Assembly: GCA_041656175.1 (NCBI GenBank) | Contig: JBBAEA010000019.1 | Coordinates: 1 to 33,160, forward strand | DNA: 33,160 nucleotides | Direction of reading: 5' to 3' | Source of the DNA: JBBAEA01 sp041656175 | GTDB lineage: Bacteria > Myxococcota_A > Bradymonadia > UBA4248 | Part shown: positions 6,139 to 15,068 of the stretch, piece by piece | How positions within the stretch are numbered: the first letter of the stretch is position 1 | Layout of the letters: each line of letters opens with the position of its first letter | Made by a program: the position numbers and the translations under genes | The notes under the pieces: model-generated | What the model saw: the letters and a program-made list of their open reading frames with translations, nothing else | Database searches by the model: none | Told to the model about the DNA's origin: nothing

Positions 6139-8229
6139 CTACTTAGAGGTACTAATTTTCGCCATAAAAAAGAAGTTTCGCCCTTCTTCGGGGTAACCAA
6201 AAGCGCGTTGGTAGTGCATATCGAGTAGGTTATTGGCGCGCAAGGAGAGAGTGACGTAGGGGAGTTGGTATTGGGCGAAGGCGCCGAGTAGGAAGATGTG
6301 TCCTAGGCGTCGGTAGCCACGGCCGGTCCAGTCGTCGGAGAGTCGCGATGACTCGTATTGTGCGCTGACGCCAAGGGTGAGGCCTGCGATTTTGTATTGT
6401 GCGGCGGCGCGCAAGTTGTGGGCTGGGCGTTCAAGTAGTTCGCGCTCTTCTTTGAGATCGCGCGTGTAGGTGTAGTGATAGGAGCTCTCGAGGCTTAGGC
6501 CGTAGAAGGGGCCGATGCGTGCAAGAAAGATCAGGCCAGCCATGCGGGCACGGTCGAGGTTAAGGGCTTGGCGCAAGTTATCGATGTAGGTAAATTGGAT
6601 AAGATCGCGTACTTCGCTGTCGTATCCTGTAAGGGCAAATTGCAGCGTTTCGAGGGGATTGTATTGAATTTGCGCTTGGAAATCCCAATTATATTCGGCG
6701 TTTAGGTCTTTGTAACGAACATTGGCCGCATCAAGTACTTGTACAAATTGTTCTTTGAGCGTGGGCATGCGTAGGCGACGCGCGACGCGTAGGGAGAGCT
6801 TGAGTTTTTCTGGGATAGCTTGGTAGTTGAGACCAACACTGAATGTGCCGTTGTAGCGGTTGGTGAGTGGAACGTTGATGACGCTTTCCTGAGGTTTGCT
6901 GAGTTCGGAGTTCACGATAAAGGCGGCGTCGGCAAATAATTCGAGGTTATGGAGTGCTTTCCAGTAAAGGCCAGGTTTAACTTTAAAAACGATGCGATCG
7001 GTTTTCCCGTCGTAGCTCGTGACGCCTAGGCGAGTGTCGCGGCCGTTGTGGTACTGGTATCGTAGTTCGGAGCGAAGGCGAATGTCGGCAAAACCGAGTT
7101 TTCCCCACGAAAACGGGCGAGTGCCACCTAAAATGAGTAGGCCGCTGTCGATGTCATGCATGATGGAAGTGTGGGAACTTTCGAGCAGTTGCGTAGAGTA
7201 GCTCACGTCGTCGTAGACTTCGATTGTACTGCCCTGAAAGTTGGTCCACGCTTGGAGGCGCGCGTAGCCGTGTTGGGTTGCGATGTTGAGGCGCGCGAGC
7301 CCAAAACCGACGTCATGTCGCGGGAAGCGCCAGATGCGCGGAACCGCTGTTCCAACGCCAATGACCACGCCGCGCTCCATGCGATTAAATCCGCCCATCA
7401 CGGTCAGTTCGCCCCAGTCACTGATTTTTCGCGATACGCTTGCAAAGACGTTTCCAGACTTTTTGTCACTGTTATTTCGCAGCCCGCAATCCTCATAGCG
7501 CGTGGGTTTACAGCCACTCGCCATATCCCAGCCGTCGCTGTAGTCGTAGCCCGCGGTGGCCGCCCAAGTATAGGGTCCGTAGCCGCTCGCGTGTGCTGCC
7601 GATAGCGAAAAACCTCGCCGTTTTAAGCCTAAAGTAGTTTCAAAGAGGGCGGGGCGTATCGCGCCCACCTCAATACTTGCGCCCATCGATAAATCATCGA
7701 AAACGCCAGTGTTCGCCGTTTTTATATTGAGGCTACCCATCCAGTTTATGGGTATGGCGTCAAGGCTGATGATCGCGTCATAGCCTGTGTCTAGAGGCAT
7801 TTCCTCGAATTGGAAGGCGATTTGTCGAATATCGAAGCCTCGTAGTAGAACCTTTCGCTGTCCCTTGCTGCTCGGATCGCCTAGGGCAAGGGGGGATTCC
7901 TCCAAAGCATGGGAAAAATCCGCTTGTCCTTGCAGCGACAAGGATTCTTGGAAACTGCCGCTACCAAGGTCATGGGGCAAGTTCTCCTCCACGCGTATGG
8001 GGGCGAGCGTTGTTACAGCGTCGTCGCTGGCTTGGACGTTTTGCGCATCGTCGAGTTCTAGAATGAAGATCTCTTCATCGTCGCTGTCCAGGTCTTGGGC
8101 GCTGGCAAAGGGAAACGGGATAGCTATTGCGGCAAGCACAGCGAGTGCGGGCAATAAGCGGCGTATAGTGGGCTGTTTGTGTCTGTTCACGGTAAATCTA
8201 TAAAATGAAAGGGCTTTGCTTGTGGGCAA
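6139..8229 (-). CDS. TonB-dependent outer-membrane receptor
   Basis: The 696-residue protein has a basic N-terminus and hydrophobic signal segment ending FASAQ (about residue 45). A plug domain follows (about 75-180) with VLLRGFDIRQIAFQFEEMPL and a DAIPINWMGSLNIK strand. The remainder is alternating beta strands of a 22-strand barrel, with the terminal strand NFFFMAKIS. The plug occludes a pore opened by TonB to import metal chelates or similar ligands. Metal uptake is inferred from the upstream Fur-family gene and lipoprotein on the same strand (gap 119 bases). The listed start is TTG with a poorly spaced AAGGG before it; a GTG 14 codons further in is possible. No clear TonB box was identified. 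The ligand is unknown. Confidence 0.85.
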   Translation of the reverse strand: MPTSKALSFYRFTVNRHKQPTIRRLLPALAVLAAIAIPFPFASAQDLDSDDEEIFILELDDAQNVQASDDAVTTLAPIRVEENLPHDLGSGSFQESLSLQGQADFSHALEESPLALGDPSSKGQRKVLLRGFDIRQIAFQFEEMPLDTGYDAIISLDAIPINWMGSLNIKTANTGVFDDLSMGASIEVGAIRPALFETTLGLKRRGFSLSAAHASGYGPYTWAATAGYDYSDGWDMASGCKPTRYEDCGLRNNSDKKSGNVFASVSRKISDWGELTVMGGFNRMERGVVIGVGTAVPRIWRFPRHDVGFGLARLNIATQHGYARLQAWTNFQGSTIEVYDDVSYSTQLLESSHTSIMHDIDSGLLILGGTRPFSWGKLGFADIRLRSELRYQYHNGRDTRLGVTSYDGKTDRIVFKVKPGLYWKALHNLELFADAAFIVNSELSKPQESVINVPLTNRYNGTFSVGLNYQAIPEKLKLSLRVARRLRMPTLKEQFVQVLDAANVRYKDLNAEYNWDFQAQIQYNPLETLQFALTGYDSEVRDLIQFTYIDNLRQALNLDRARMAGLIFLARIGPFYGLSLESSYHYTYTRDLKEERELLERPAHNLRAAAQYKIAGLTLGVSAQYESSRLSDDWTGRGYRRLGHIFLLGAFAQYQLPYVTLSLRANNLLDMHYQRAFGYPEEGRNFFFMAKISTSK

Positions 8230-8348
8230 AACCCTTAAATCTCAATGAGCTTATCCTTTATATATATGGCGTAAACACAAGCTAGGAGTCTGTTGTTATC
8301 TAGCTGTATTTTTCATTCCAAGATTCGGATAAGCGCGAAAAATCAATT

Positions 8349-8858
8349 TTATTGAGCAGGTTTTGTGGTCATGATGATTTTCTTTGCGCCTTTGACGCTG
8401 TAGCAGCCAACACCTAAGTTTTCTTCATAGGTAATTCTTCCTGTTTGCAGATTGAGGTAGGCTGTGAGTGTACTTATGCAGGGTCTTGGGGGGCAACTGG
8501 ACTTATCGCTAGGTTTAAAACCCTCCACTGCTTCGTAGTCGCAGACGTACTCTTCCAAAAATGCTTTTAGTGTTTCGTCATCGGCCAAAGTAGCATCGGA
8601 TTTTTGTATAACAGTAGCTATTCTTGTTTTATACACATCAACGTCATCGACCTTTTCTTTAATAATTGCGCTGTCCGCAACTCGGGTAATGTCGACTTTG
8701 CCTTTGCTTACGCCATTGAGAAGAACTTCAACTTCGTAGGGGGTCTCCCGAATGGTGTCTAAATCCGAGGAGCCTTGGTCGCCTGTGCCCTGATCGTCGC
8801 AAGCCATAAAGAGGAAAGGAAAAAGTGCAGCTAAAAGGATAAAACTAATTTTCTTCAT
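8349..8858 (-). CDS. Cysteine-containing lipoprotein
   Basis: The 169-residue protein starts at the ATG at 8858 with AAGGA upstream. It has a type II signal peptide (MKKISFILLAALFPFLFMAC), and the cysteine of the lipobox LFMAC is followed by Asp-Asp, which may keep it in the inner membrane by the enterobacterial rule. The mature part has further cysteines in CDYEAV, SSCPPRPC and GVGC, suggesting disulfides. The fold is not recognised. It lies 40 bases behind the Fur-family gene and 119 before the TonB receptor on the same strand, so a periplasmic role in the same uptake process is plausible. Confidence 0.72.
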   Translation of the reverse strand: MKKISFILLAALFPFLFMACDDQGTGDQGSSDLDTIRETPYEVEVLLNGVSKGKVDITRVADSAIIKEKVDDVDVYKTRIATVIQKSDATLADDETLKAFLEEYVCDYEAVEGFKPSDKSSCPPRPCISTLTAYLNLQTGRITYEENLGVGCYSVKGAKKIIMTTKPAQ

Positions 8859-8898
8859 AACATTCCTTAAAAAGAAGTATAAAATAAGAACACGGGGC

Positions 8899-9315
8899 TT
8901 ATTTACAGCGATTGCAATAGCCCTGCAGTAAAAATTGTTTATTATGGACTTCATAGCCTTTGGGCACTTCGACCCGTGGTAGGCGTTGTCCTTCAAGACA
9001 AATCATATCCCCGCACTTTTCGCACAAAAAATGCGGATGCCCCCCTGGACAATGCTCTTCACTAAGATCGTGGGCACAATACCGCCACGTCCCATCGCTC
9101 CCCTGTACCCTGTGCACGAGCCCAACATCCATAAGTTTGCTAAGAACCCTGTACAGCGTCACGCGCTCAATATGGTAGGGCTTTAGCTCATCAATGAGCT
9201 CCGCATGCCGTATAGGCTGTGCCTTCTCAATCAGGTAAGCGAGTACCGTCTCGCGTTGCTGCGTTACACGCACATTAACAGATTTAAGCAATAAACTTGG
9301 ATTTTTATTCAACAT
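8899..9315 (-). CDS. Fur-family metal-responsive repressor
   Basis: The 138-residue protein has a winged-helix DNA-binding domain (about 12-80), with VTQQRETVLAYL and the recognition region IERVTLYRVLSKLMDVGLV. The dimerisation domain has the metal-site sequence H88-CPGG-H93-P-H95-F and two CxxC pairs (C98/C101 and C134/C137) for structural zinc. Which metal it senses (iron, zinc or peroxide) cannot be told from sequence. ATG at 9315 is chosen over a TTG at 9342, because the TTG lies in a 13-base palindrome (9339-9351) that looks like an operator. It is first in a co-directional run with a lipoprotein and a TonB receptor, so autoregulation and control of uptake are likely. Confidence 0.88.
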   Translation of the reverse strand: MLNKNPSLLLKSVNVRVTQQRETVLAYLIEKAQPIRHAELIDELKPYHIERVTLYRVLSKLMDVGLVHRVQGSDGTWRYCAHDLSEEHCPGGHPHFLCEKCGDMICLEGQRLPRVEVPKGYEVHNKQFLLQGYCNRCK

Positions 9316-9338
9316 AAGAACACCGACTTGAGCTAGAT

Positions 9339-9351
9339 GCAACTCAGTTGC
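9339..9351 (-). promoter_or_regulatory. Candidate operator of the Fur-family gene
   Basis: GCAACTCAGTTGC is a perfect 13-base palindrome, 24 bases upstream of the chosen ATG. It does not resemble the classical Fur box, so the metal identity is open. I found no second copy upstream of the TonB receptor or elsewhere in the window. Confidence 0.5.
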
Positions 9352-9435
9352 GTTTAGCTCGTTTACGGTATTGCCACGATAAAATCAAGGAGAAAATCAT
9401 AAATTTTTCTCGATTGCATAAATTGATGCGAAGAA

Positions 9436-9468
9436 CGAAAAAAGCCGCTTGTTTCCAAACGGCTTTTT
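9436..9468 (-). terminator. Rho-independent terminator of the initiator tRNA
   Basis: On the minus strand the stem AAAGCCGTTTG / CAAGCGGCTTT has loop GAAA and one mismatch, and runs into six T. It starts within two bases of the tRNA 3' end. Confidence 0.85.
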
Positions 9469-9469
9469 A

Positions 9470-9543
<74 letters not shown>

Positions 9544-9580
9544 TCACGTCTTCGCAGCCAGCGCTGCAAGGACAAGTGGC

Positions 9581-9609
9581 GTTATACGCTAGGCCAGGGT
9601 GCATGTCAA
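9581..9609 (-). promoter_or_regulatory. Sigma-70 promoter of the initiator tRNA
   Basis: On the minus strand a perfect TTGACA (9609-9604), a 17-base spacer and TATAAC (9586-9581) predict a start near 9574, about 30 bases before the tRNA. Confidence 0.85.
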
Positions 9610-9668
9610 GCACTATTTTAGCTCTTCTGGCTTTTGGAGCATAAAATGCGATTATTTCTTCACTTATG

Positions 9669-10119
9669 AACCACGAAAAACACGAAAAAATCTTTATTTT
9701 TTAGTGCCTTTCGTGTTTTTCGTGCCTTTAACTCATTAACCACGAAAAACACGAAAACACACGAAAAATTCTATTTTTTATAGAAGCAGCTTGATTTGTT
9801 ATGGTTTTTAGTGCCTTTCGTGCCTTTAAATTATTAACCACGAAAAACACGAAAACACACGAAAAATTCTTTTATTTTATAGAAGCAGCTTGATTTGTTA
9901 TGGTCTTTCGTGCCTTTAAATTATTAACCACGAAAACACACGAAAAATTCTATTTTTTATAGAAGCAGCTTGATTTGTTATGGTTTTTAGTGCCTTTCGT
10001 GCCTTTCGTGCTTTTAAATTATTAACCACGAAAAACACGAAAACACACGAAAAATTCTTTTATTTTATAGAAGCAGCTTGATTTGTTATGGTTTTTCGTG
10101 CCTTTCGTGCCTTTCGTGG
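9669..10119. repeat. Tandem array of ~90-98-bp units (ACCACGAAAAACACGAAA type)
   Basis: Five units begin AACCACGAAAA at 9669, 9738, 9836, 9926 and 10024. Units 2-5 are 90-98 bases and nearly identical. Each has an AACCACGAAAA head, an AT-rich middle with AGAAGCAGCTTGATTTG, and a tail of GTGCCTTTCGTG copies. Unit 1 is shorter and lacks the middle. Head (CACGAAA) and tail (TTTCGTG) are inverse complements, so each unit can fold on itself. Short insertions of CTTTCGTGC distinguish the units. Similar CACGAAA-type repeats occur widely in bacterial genomes; their function is unknown. They dominate the 9610-10233 gap, which has no gene. Confidence 0.9.
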
Positions 10120-10163
10120 TAAAAATAGACGTTATTGATGAAAAAACTTATTAATCACGAAAA

Positions 10164-10205
10164 ACGGGTTCTAAGGGCGATAGCCCCAATAAATCAGAGC
10201 TTCTG
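10164..10205 (-). repeat. Family-2 intergenic element, short copy
   Basis: Read on the minus strand, GAAGCTCTGATTTATT is followed by GGGGCTATCGCCCTTAGAACCCG. It equals the copy at 27245-27316 with about 30 bases between two GGGCTA direct repeats removed. Confidence 0.6.
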
Positions 10206-10233
10206 ATTAACGTAGAATATTTCTGAAAGAATG

Positions 10234-10288
10234 TTGCAAAAAGGACAAGAAATCAACATAATGGGTGCTGCTTAAAGCGCTTTTAAGC
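10234..10288 (+). promoter_or_regulatory. Promoter and possible operator of the molybdenum hydroxylase operon
   Basis: TTGCAA (10234-10239), a 17-base spacer and CATAAT (10257-10262) form a plausible sigma-70 promoter. Just downstream lies the inverted repeat GCTTAA-agcgctt-TTAAGC (10270-10288), placed where a repressor would block it. The coding start is at 10328. Confidence 0.5.
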
Positions 10289-10327
10289 GCATAATGAAGA
10301 GTCTTTTGAAGGCAAAGAGAGGTTAGC

Positions 10328-11158
10328 GTGTTGCAACGATTTGAGCGTCCAAAGGTATTGTCAGAAGCGCTGGCATTGATGTCGGGGAATGCGCGTCCCA
10401 TATGTGGTGGCACAGACATCATGATCCAGATGGGATTGGGTATACGGGTACCTGAACTCTTGGTTGACTTAAAGTTGGTCGAGGGTTTGGACGAACTAGG
10501 CTGGGAGGGGGATGTTTTAAACATCGGTGCAAGCGTAACGATAGAGCGGATTTGCCGCTATCCTGGTCTTAAGGAGGATTTCTTTGCGCTATATGAGGGC
10601 TGCCGTGATATTGGTTCCGCTCAAATACGAGAGCGGGCGAGCATCGCTGGGAACATTGCACATGCATCGCCGTGCGCGGACTCCGTTCCAGGTCTTATAG
10701 TAAGCGGCGCTTCCGTATTGCTGGCCAAAGAGGGCGGGGAGCGCGTTGTAGAACTTGAGAAATTCTTCCTTGGACCGGGTAAAACCGTGATGCAAGCGGG
10801 CGAAATTATTGTTAAAGTGATGATTCCGCGACCGTCGAAAGACTTCCGTTCAAGTTTTGCCAAGATAAAACGCGTTAAAGGGCATGACTTGGCTTTAGTC
10901 AATGTGGCGCTTTCGGTAGAGGGTCAACGACTTCGCTGCGCTATTGGCAGCTGTGCCCCTACGGTAGTCACCATCGATCTACCCACCTTCACCCCTTCAG
11001 ACCAAGGCTTACAAAACCTACTCGCCCTTGTCGATGCGCGGATCTCGCCGATCGATGATGTAAGAGCATCAAAGGCGTATCGACGCGAGATGGCTGCTGT
11101 ATTAACGAAACGTTTGTGGCACGAAGTGCTAAGTACCAAAGAGGAGAGCAATGCCTAA
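10328..11158 (+). CDS. FAD-binding subunit of a xanthine-dehydrogenase-family enzyme (YgfM-like)
   Basis: The 276-residue protein carries the FAD-binding signature PICGGTDIMIQM (about residues 25-36) and the second flavin motif IGSAQIRERASIAGNIAHASPCADS (about 97-121), both diagnostic of the CO dehydrogenase/xanthine dehydrogenase medium subunit. It passes electrons from the 2Fe-2S clusters of the partner to FAD and onward. The start is GTG at 10328, with GAGAGG six to seven bases upstream. It overlaps the next gene by eight bases, so the two are translationally coupled. Size and gene order match the E. coli YgfM-XdhD pair. The C-terminal domain is somewhat diverged and the substrate is not predictable. 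Confidence 0.9.
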   Translation: MLQRFERPKVLSEALALMSGNARPICGGTDIMIQMGLGIRVPELLVDLKLVEGLDELGWEGDVLNIGASVTIERICRYPGLKEDFFALYEGCRDIGSAQIRERASIAGNIAHASPCADSVPGLIVSGASVLLAKEGGERVVELEKFFLGPGKTVMQAGEIIVKVMIPRPSKDFRSSFAKIKRVKGHDLALVNVALSVEGQRLRCAIGSCAPTVVTIDLPTFTPSDQGLQNLLALVDARISPIDDVRASKAYRREMAAVLTKRLWHEVLSTKEESNA

Positions 11159-13970
11159 AGTTTCCCTAACGATTAATGGTGAGCGCCGTTCTTTTGAGAT
11201 CGATGTTAACAGAAGATTATTAGAGCTACTGCGCGATCATGCAGCGGTGAAGAGCCCAAAGGCGGGTTGCTACATAGGGGAGTGTGGGGCATGCAGCGTA
11301 GTGATGGATGGGCGCTCCGTGAACAGCTGCCTTATTGCCGCCGTCGAAGCAGAGGGTCATGATATCAAAACGGTGGAGTATGGAGATGAGCTCTACGCTC
11401 AACTTCAGCAAGCCTTTGTTGATTTTGGCGCTATCCAGTGCGGTTACTGCACCCCTGGTATGCTTAACTCTGCTTATGCGCTACTCAAAGCCCATGCAAC
11501 AGCCACGAAAGAACAGATCCTCGAAGCGATAGAGGGCAACTTTTGTCGTTGTACAGGCTACGAATCGATAATCGACGCTATTCTAGCCGTTGTTAGCGCC
11601 CAACCTGAGGGCTACACAGCTCGCGCTGATGGGCAGGACGGTTTTGTAGGTGGCTCCGCTGTGCGTAAAGATGCGATGGAAAAAGCGCTAGGAACCGCGC
11701 GCTACGTCCCAGATATGAGTGTAGAGGGGATGCTGCATGCCAAGATCAAGGTCTCTCCACACGCGAGTGCACGCATCGTGCGCATCGACACCTCCAAAGC
11801 CGAGGCCATGGAAGGGGTTCGCGCTGTTTTAACCGGCATGAACATGACCCAAAAGCTTGGGCTCTACATGCGCGACAAAGATATCTTAGCCCGTGAACGT
11901 GTTCGTTACCAAGGTGAACCCGTAGCCGCAGTTGCAGCAGATACGCTTGATATAGCTTGCCGTGCGGCTGCTGCTATAGAAGTCGAGTACGAGCCTCTCC
12001 CCGTAGTTACCGACGTCCATATGGCGCTTAGGGAGGATTCCCCCATAGTTCACCCCGATTTAATGAGTTACGAGTGGATGCAGGGCGTGTACTTCCCACA
12101 GGCAAACACGAATATTGCCCACCACCAAAAAATTCGCAAAGGCAACGTTGACGAGGTCTTTGCTACGGCAAAACACCGCTATAAGCATCATTTCAATAAT
12201 CCCGCCGTTCCACACGTTCCGATGGAACCCCACGGCGTTATAGTCGAGGCACGACGCAACGGAGAGGTCGAAATTATCAGTTCGGCGCAATCCCCCTTTA
12301 CGGTGCGACAGCTCTTCTGCCACACCTTCTCCATGCCCGAGCACAAGGTTCGCGTCCAAGTTCCCTACGTCGGTGGTGGCTTTGGTGGTAAGGCTGGTAT
12401 CTCAATTGAGCCGCTAGCTTATTGTTTGTCAAAGGCGGCGAGTTACCGCCCCATCAAGCTTCTTATGACGCGCGAAGAGGAGTTTAACACGACGCCATCT
12501 CGCCAAGGGATGAGTTCGACGGTCGAGACTGCGGTTGATGATGATGGGAAGATCTTAGCCCTACGTGTTGAATACCTTTGGGACGCTGGGGCATATGCCG
12601 ATTACGGCGTAAACGTCGGGCGCGCGGCTGCATACGCGGGAGCAGGACCATACCACATACCAAATTGCCAGATCGATTCTAAGGTGGTTTATACCAATAA
12701 GTTATATGGAACAGCATATCGCGGTTTTGGTCACCTCGAAGCTCTATGGGGAATTGAGCGAAATCTTGATATTATCGCCAAAGATCTTGGTATAGATCCC
12801 ATCGAAATTCGGCGCCGTAACGTGTTACGGCTAGGAGATACCACCATCACTGGCGAGCTTATTACGGAGTCGCACGGGCGCCCCGATCTTTGTCTCGAAA
12901 AAGTGGCTAAAACCATTGATTACCGTGAAAACGCGCGCGTCAAGGAACGCGTAAGCGCACAAACGGGTAAGCATCGCGGTATTGGCTTGGCACTACTACA
13001 CAAGGCGCCCGCCATGCCGACTTACACGAGTTGCTCGGCGCTACTTCAGTTTGCCACCGATGGCTCAGTAACGCTGTCTATTAGCGGTGTAGACTACGGA
13101 CAGGGCACTTACACGGCAATTGCCCAGATCGTAGCCGAAGCGCTATCGATTCCCTACGAAAAGGTACGCGTACCATGGACTTGTGACACCGATTTTACGC
13201 CCTATGACTGGCAAACGGTGGCTAGCCGCTTCATCGTGATGGGTGGAAACGCCGCTCTTGACGCCGCGAACGATTGCTTGCGCCAGATTAAGGACGTAGC
13301 GGCTCAAGTCTTTAAGGCACCAGTCGCTTCTATTGAGCACGGCGATGAGCATGTGTGGGTTCGCGGAAAACCCAGCGTACGGATCCCGTATAAGAAGATT
13401 ATCATGGGCTATGTCTACCCCGACGGTAGCGCCATTGGCGGTCCAGTCATTGGGCGCGGGCGCTATATTGCGCAAGGCTTAACCAACCTAGATCCCGAAA
13501 CTGGCCAAGGTTTACCAGCGCTTAACTGGACTTTTGGAGCGCATGCCGTAGAGGTCGAAGTTGATAGCGACACCGGCGATATCACCGTTTTACAGTGCTG
13601 CTCCGCCTTTGATGTGGGTAAAGTCATACATGAGCAAAACTGCCGCGGCCAAGTCGTTGGCGGGGTAGTCCAAGGTTTGGGCTCGGCGACTATAGAAGGC
13701 TTCATCTTTAAGGATGGTGTGCTCAAGAACCCGTCGTTTGTGGACTACAAAATTCCAACGGCACGCGATATCCCGCTAAAAATGACACAAGAGTTCGTCG
13801 AAACCCCACATCCGCAGGGTCCGCTAGGAGCGCGAGGCGTGGCGGAACACCCCATGATTTCTGTGCCCTCTGCGATTGGTAACGCGATTGCGCAGGCTAC
13901 GGATTGCGAGATTTTAGATCTGCCCCTAAACCCCGAGCGCGTCTACTTCGCATTAAAAGGGGGTATTTAA
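11151..13970 (+). CDS. Molybdopterin-dependent oxidoreductase, fused 2Fe-2S and Mo subunit (XdhD/YgfN-like)
   Basis: The 939-residue protein has two fused parts. Residues 1-150 are the small subunit: plant-type 2Fe-2S cysteines C40, C45, C48, C60 and a second cluster C97, C100, C132, C134. From about 165 it is the large molybdenum subunit, with ALGTARYVPD, the cofactor loop GGGFGGK (about 415) and TAYRGFGHLEA with an arginine placed as in xanthine dehydrogenases. The C-terminal LGARGVAEHP retains the catalytic glutamate, with Ala for the usual Gly before it. Such enzymes hydroxylate purines or other heterocycles, using water and a cytidine- or molybdopterin-bound Mo. The FeS-Mo fusion of this length matches E. 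coli XdhD (956 residues). No maturation gene (XdhC type) lies nearby. Two terminators follow. Confidence 0.92.
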   Translation: MPKVSLTINGERRSFEIDVNRRLLELLRDHAAVKSPKAGCYIGECGACSVVMDGRSVNSCLIAAVEAEGHDIKTVEYGDELYAQLQQAFVDFGAIQCGYCTPGMLNSAYALLKAHATATKEQILEAIEGNFCRCTGYESIIDAILAVVSAQPEGYTARADGQDGFVGGSAVRKDAMEKALGTARYVPDMSVEGMLHAKIKVSPHASARIVRIDTSKAEAMEGVRAVLTGMNMTQKLGLYMRDKDILARERVRYQGEPVAAVAADTLDIACRAAAAIEVEYEPLPVVTDVHMALREDSPIVHPDLMSYEWMQGVYFPQANTNIAHHQKIRKGNVDEVFATAKHRYKHHFNNPAVPHVPMEPHGVIVEARRNGEVEIISSAQSPFTVRQLFCHTFSMPEHKVRVQVPYVGGGFGGKAGISIEPLAYCLSKAASYRPIKLLMTREEEFNTTPSRQGMSSTVETAVDDDGKILALRVEYLWDAGAYADYGVNVGRAAAYAGAGPYHIPNCQIDSKVVYTNKLYGTAYRGFGHLEALWGIERNLDIIAKDLGIDPIEIRRRNVLRLGDTTITGELITESHGRPDLCLEKVAKTIDYRENARVKERVSAQTGKHRGIGLALLHKAPAMPTYTSCSALLQFATDGSVTLSISGVDYGQGTYTAIAQIVAEALSIPYEKVRVPWTCDTDFTPYDWQTVASRFIVMGGNAALDAANDCLRQIKDVAAQVFKAPVASIEHGDEHVWVRGKPSVRIPYKKIIMGYVYPDGSAIGGPVIGRGRYIAQGLTNLDPETGQGLPALNWTFGAHAVEVEVDSDTGDITVLQCCSAFDVGKVIHEQNCRGQVVGGVVQGLGSATIEGFIFKDGVLKNPSFVDYKIPTARDIPLKMTQEFVETPHPQGPLGARGVAEHPMISVPSAIGNAIAQATDCEILDLPLNPERVYFALKGGI

Positions 13971-13976
13971 AAAAAA

Positions 13977-13994
13977 GAGCGCCTTTTGGCGCTC
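13977..13994 (-). terminator. Rho-independent terminator (HAD gene; weakly bidirectional)
   Basis: A perfect 7-bp stem GAGCGCC / GGCGCTC with a 4-base loop is followed on the minus strand by eight T. On the plus strand only AATTTT follows, so it mainly serves the minus-strand gene. Confidence 0.82.
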
Positions 13995-14008
13995 AATTTT
14001 AAGATTAG

Positions 14009-14041
14009 AGGGGCAAGGCAAGGCTTTGTCCCTTCTTTTTT
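14009..14041 (+). terminator. Rho-independent terminator of the molybdenum hydroxylase operon
   Basis: AGGGGCAAGGC pairs with GCTTTGTCCCT (two mismatches or G-T pairs), followed by TCTTTTTTT. It lies 39 bases after the operon stop. Confidence 0.65.
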
Positions 14042-14058
14042 GTAGTTCAGCCTAAATT

Positions 14059-14961
14059 TTAACGCTTATGGATCAGGTTGGGTAGATCGGTAAAATGGTT
14101 GAGTAGGCGCGGGCGCGCTTTGATGCTCGGATCTGGGTTGAGCATCGCGTCGATGGCCCATTGCGGGGTGTATGGACGCATGCGCAAATACACTTGAATC
14201 GCGTCGTACATTGGTTCAAGTTTCGAGAGGTACATGGGAAGCGCTAGATCGAGCGAAAATACGTCGCCAACCACGGCCAAGGGACGCTCTTCGTCGATTA
14301 TTCGTCGATAGTTGGGGCGATTGGTGTCGATCATGCGCTTACCAAAGATCTCGTACTGCGGCTCATCACCGAGGCCGAATTTTTTGGCTAAACCGCGTAC
14401 GCGGAACTGCGCCGATGGATTGTCTTCATGGTCGACGGGTTTTAGACCCACTCGCTCGAGTTTCGCAATAATGCGCTCTGTCGGCGAATTTGAAACAATA
14501 ATGATCTCAATATCCTGCTCAAGCAAGGTGTTGAGCGCGGTAACGGCTTCTGGCTCTGGGCAGTTAAAATCGGTTAACGGCTCAGTATTCATTTCATCAT
14601 GCGCTTGTCTAGACAGGCTCTCAAAAGTGATGGGGTTTTGTGGGTCTTTAAGTAGTTTCTTGCGTAGCGGAAAGACTACGGGATGGTTTTCTTGTACCCA
14701 ACGATCGAGGCACTGCATCTGTGCGAGCAGCTTCATAAAGAGATCTTCATCCCCAAATGCGGTAACGCGACCCTTATTACCCCAACCAAAACTGTCAAAG
14801 CGGTCTTGAATATAATCGTGTGAACTCTGCAAGATATTTTCTTTAAGTTCAACATTGCCGTCACAGAGCTCTAGCACTTTTTCTTTGAACTTCTCGAGCT
14901 GAGTTTCGTATTCGTGCTGAATATTAGTAATTGTGCCGTCAAAATCTGCGATTATTTTCAT
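14059..14961 (-). CDS. HAD-superfamily hydrolase
   Basis: The 300-residue protein opens with motif I, MKIIADFDGTIT, giving the nucleophile Asp6 and acid/base Asp8. Motif II is IIIVSNSPTERI (about 155-165) and motif IV is AVVGDVFSLDLALP (about 235-248), so a Rossmannoid phosphohydrolase core is present. A long helical cap (about 15-130) lies between motifs I and II. ATG at 14961 is chosen with GGTGA eight bases upstream, in place of a TTG at 14976. It has its own terminator downstream and lies behind the terminator of the next minus-strand gene, so it is probably monocistronic. The substrate is unknown; phosphatase activity is inferred from the motifs only. Confidence 0.82.
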   Translation of the reverse strand: MKIIADFDGTITNIQHEYETQLEKFKEKVLELCDGNVELKENILQSSHDYIQDRFDSFGWGNKGRVTAFGDEDLFMKLLAQMQCLDRWVQENHPVVFPLRKKLLKDPQNPITFESLSRQAHDEMNTEPLTDFNCPEPEAVTALNTLLEQDIEIIIVSNSPTERIIAKLERVGLKPVDHEDNPSAQFRVRGLAKKFGLGDEPQYEIFGKRMIDTNRPNYRRIIDEERPLAVVGDVFSLDLALPMYLSKLEPMYDAIQVYLRMRPYTPQWAIDAMLNPDPSIKARPRLLNHFTDLPNLIHKR

Positions 14962-14992
14962 AAAATAGTTCACCAATTATTGTAAAAAGCAT

Positions 14993-15034
14993 TAAAAAAT
15001 AACGCAAAGCATGTAGCTTCACATGCTTTGCGTT
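14993..15034 (-). terminator. Rho-independent terminator with 14-bp perfect stem
   Basis: AACGCAAAGCATGT (15001-15014) and ACATGCTTTGCGTT (15021-15034) pair perfectly over a 6-base loop. On the minus strand ATTTTTTA follows. It ends the membrane-protein gene at 15069. Confidence 0.85.
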
Positions 15035-15068
15035 AAACTATGATATAATCTAAAAAACCGCAAGTTTC

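Noticed and set aside
9669..10119. CRISPR array
   Set aside because: The repeating unit is ~90-98 bases with near-identical content throughout. There are no unique spacers of constant length and no cas genes.
10201..10327. Molybdenum-cofactor riboswitch before the hydroxylase operon
   Set aside because: The leader between the predicted start and the GTG is only about 55 bases and holds one small inverted repeat, too short for that fold.
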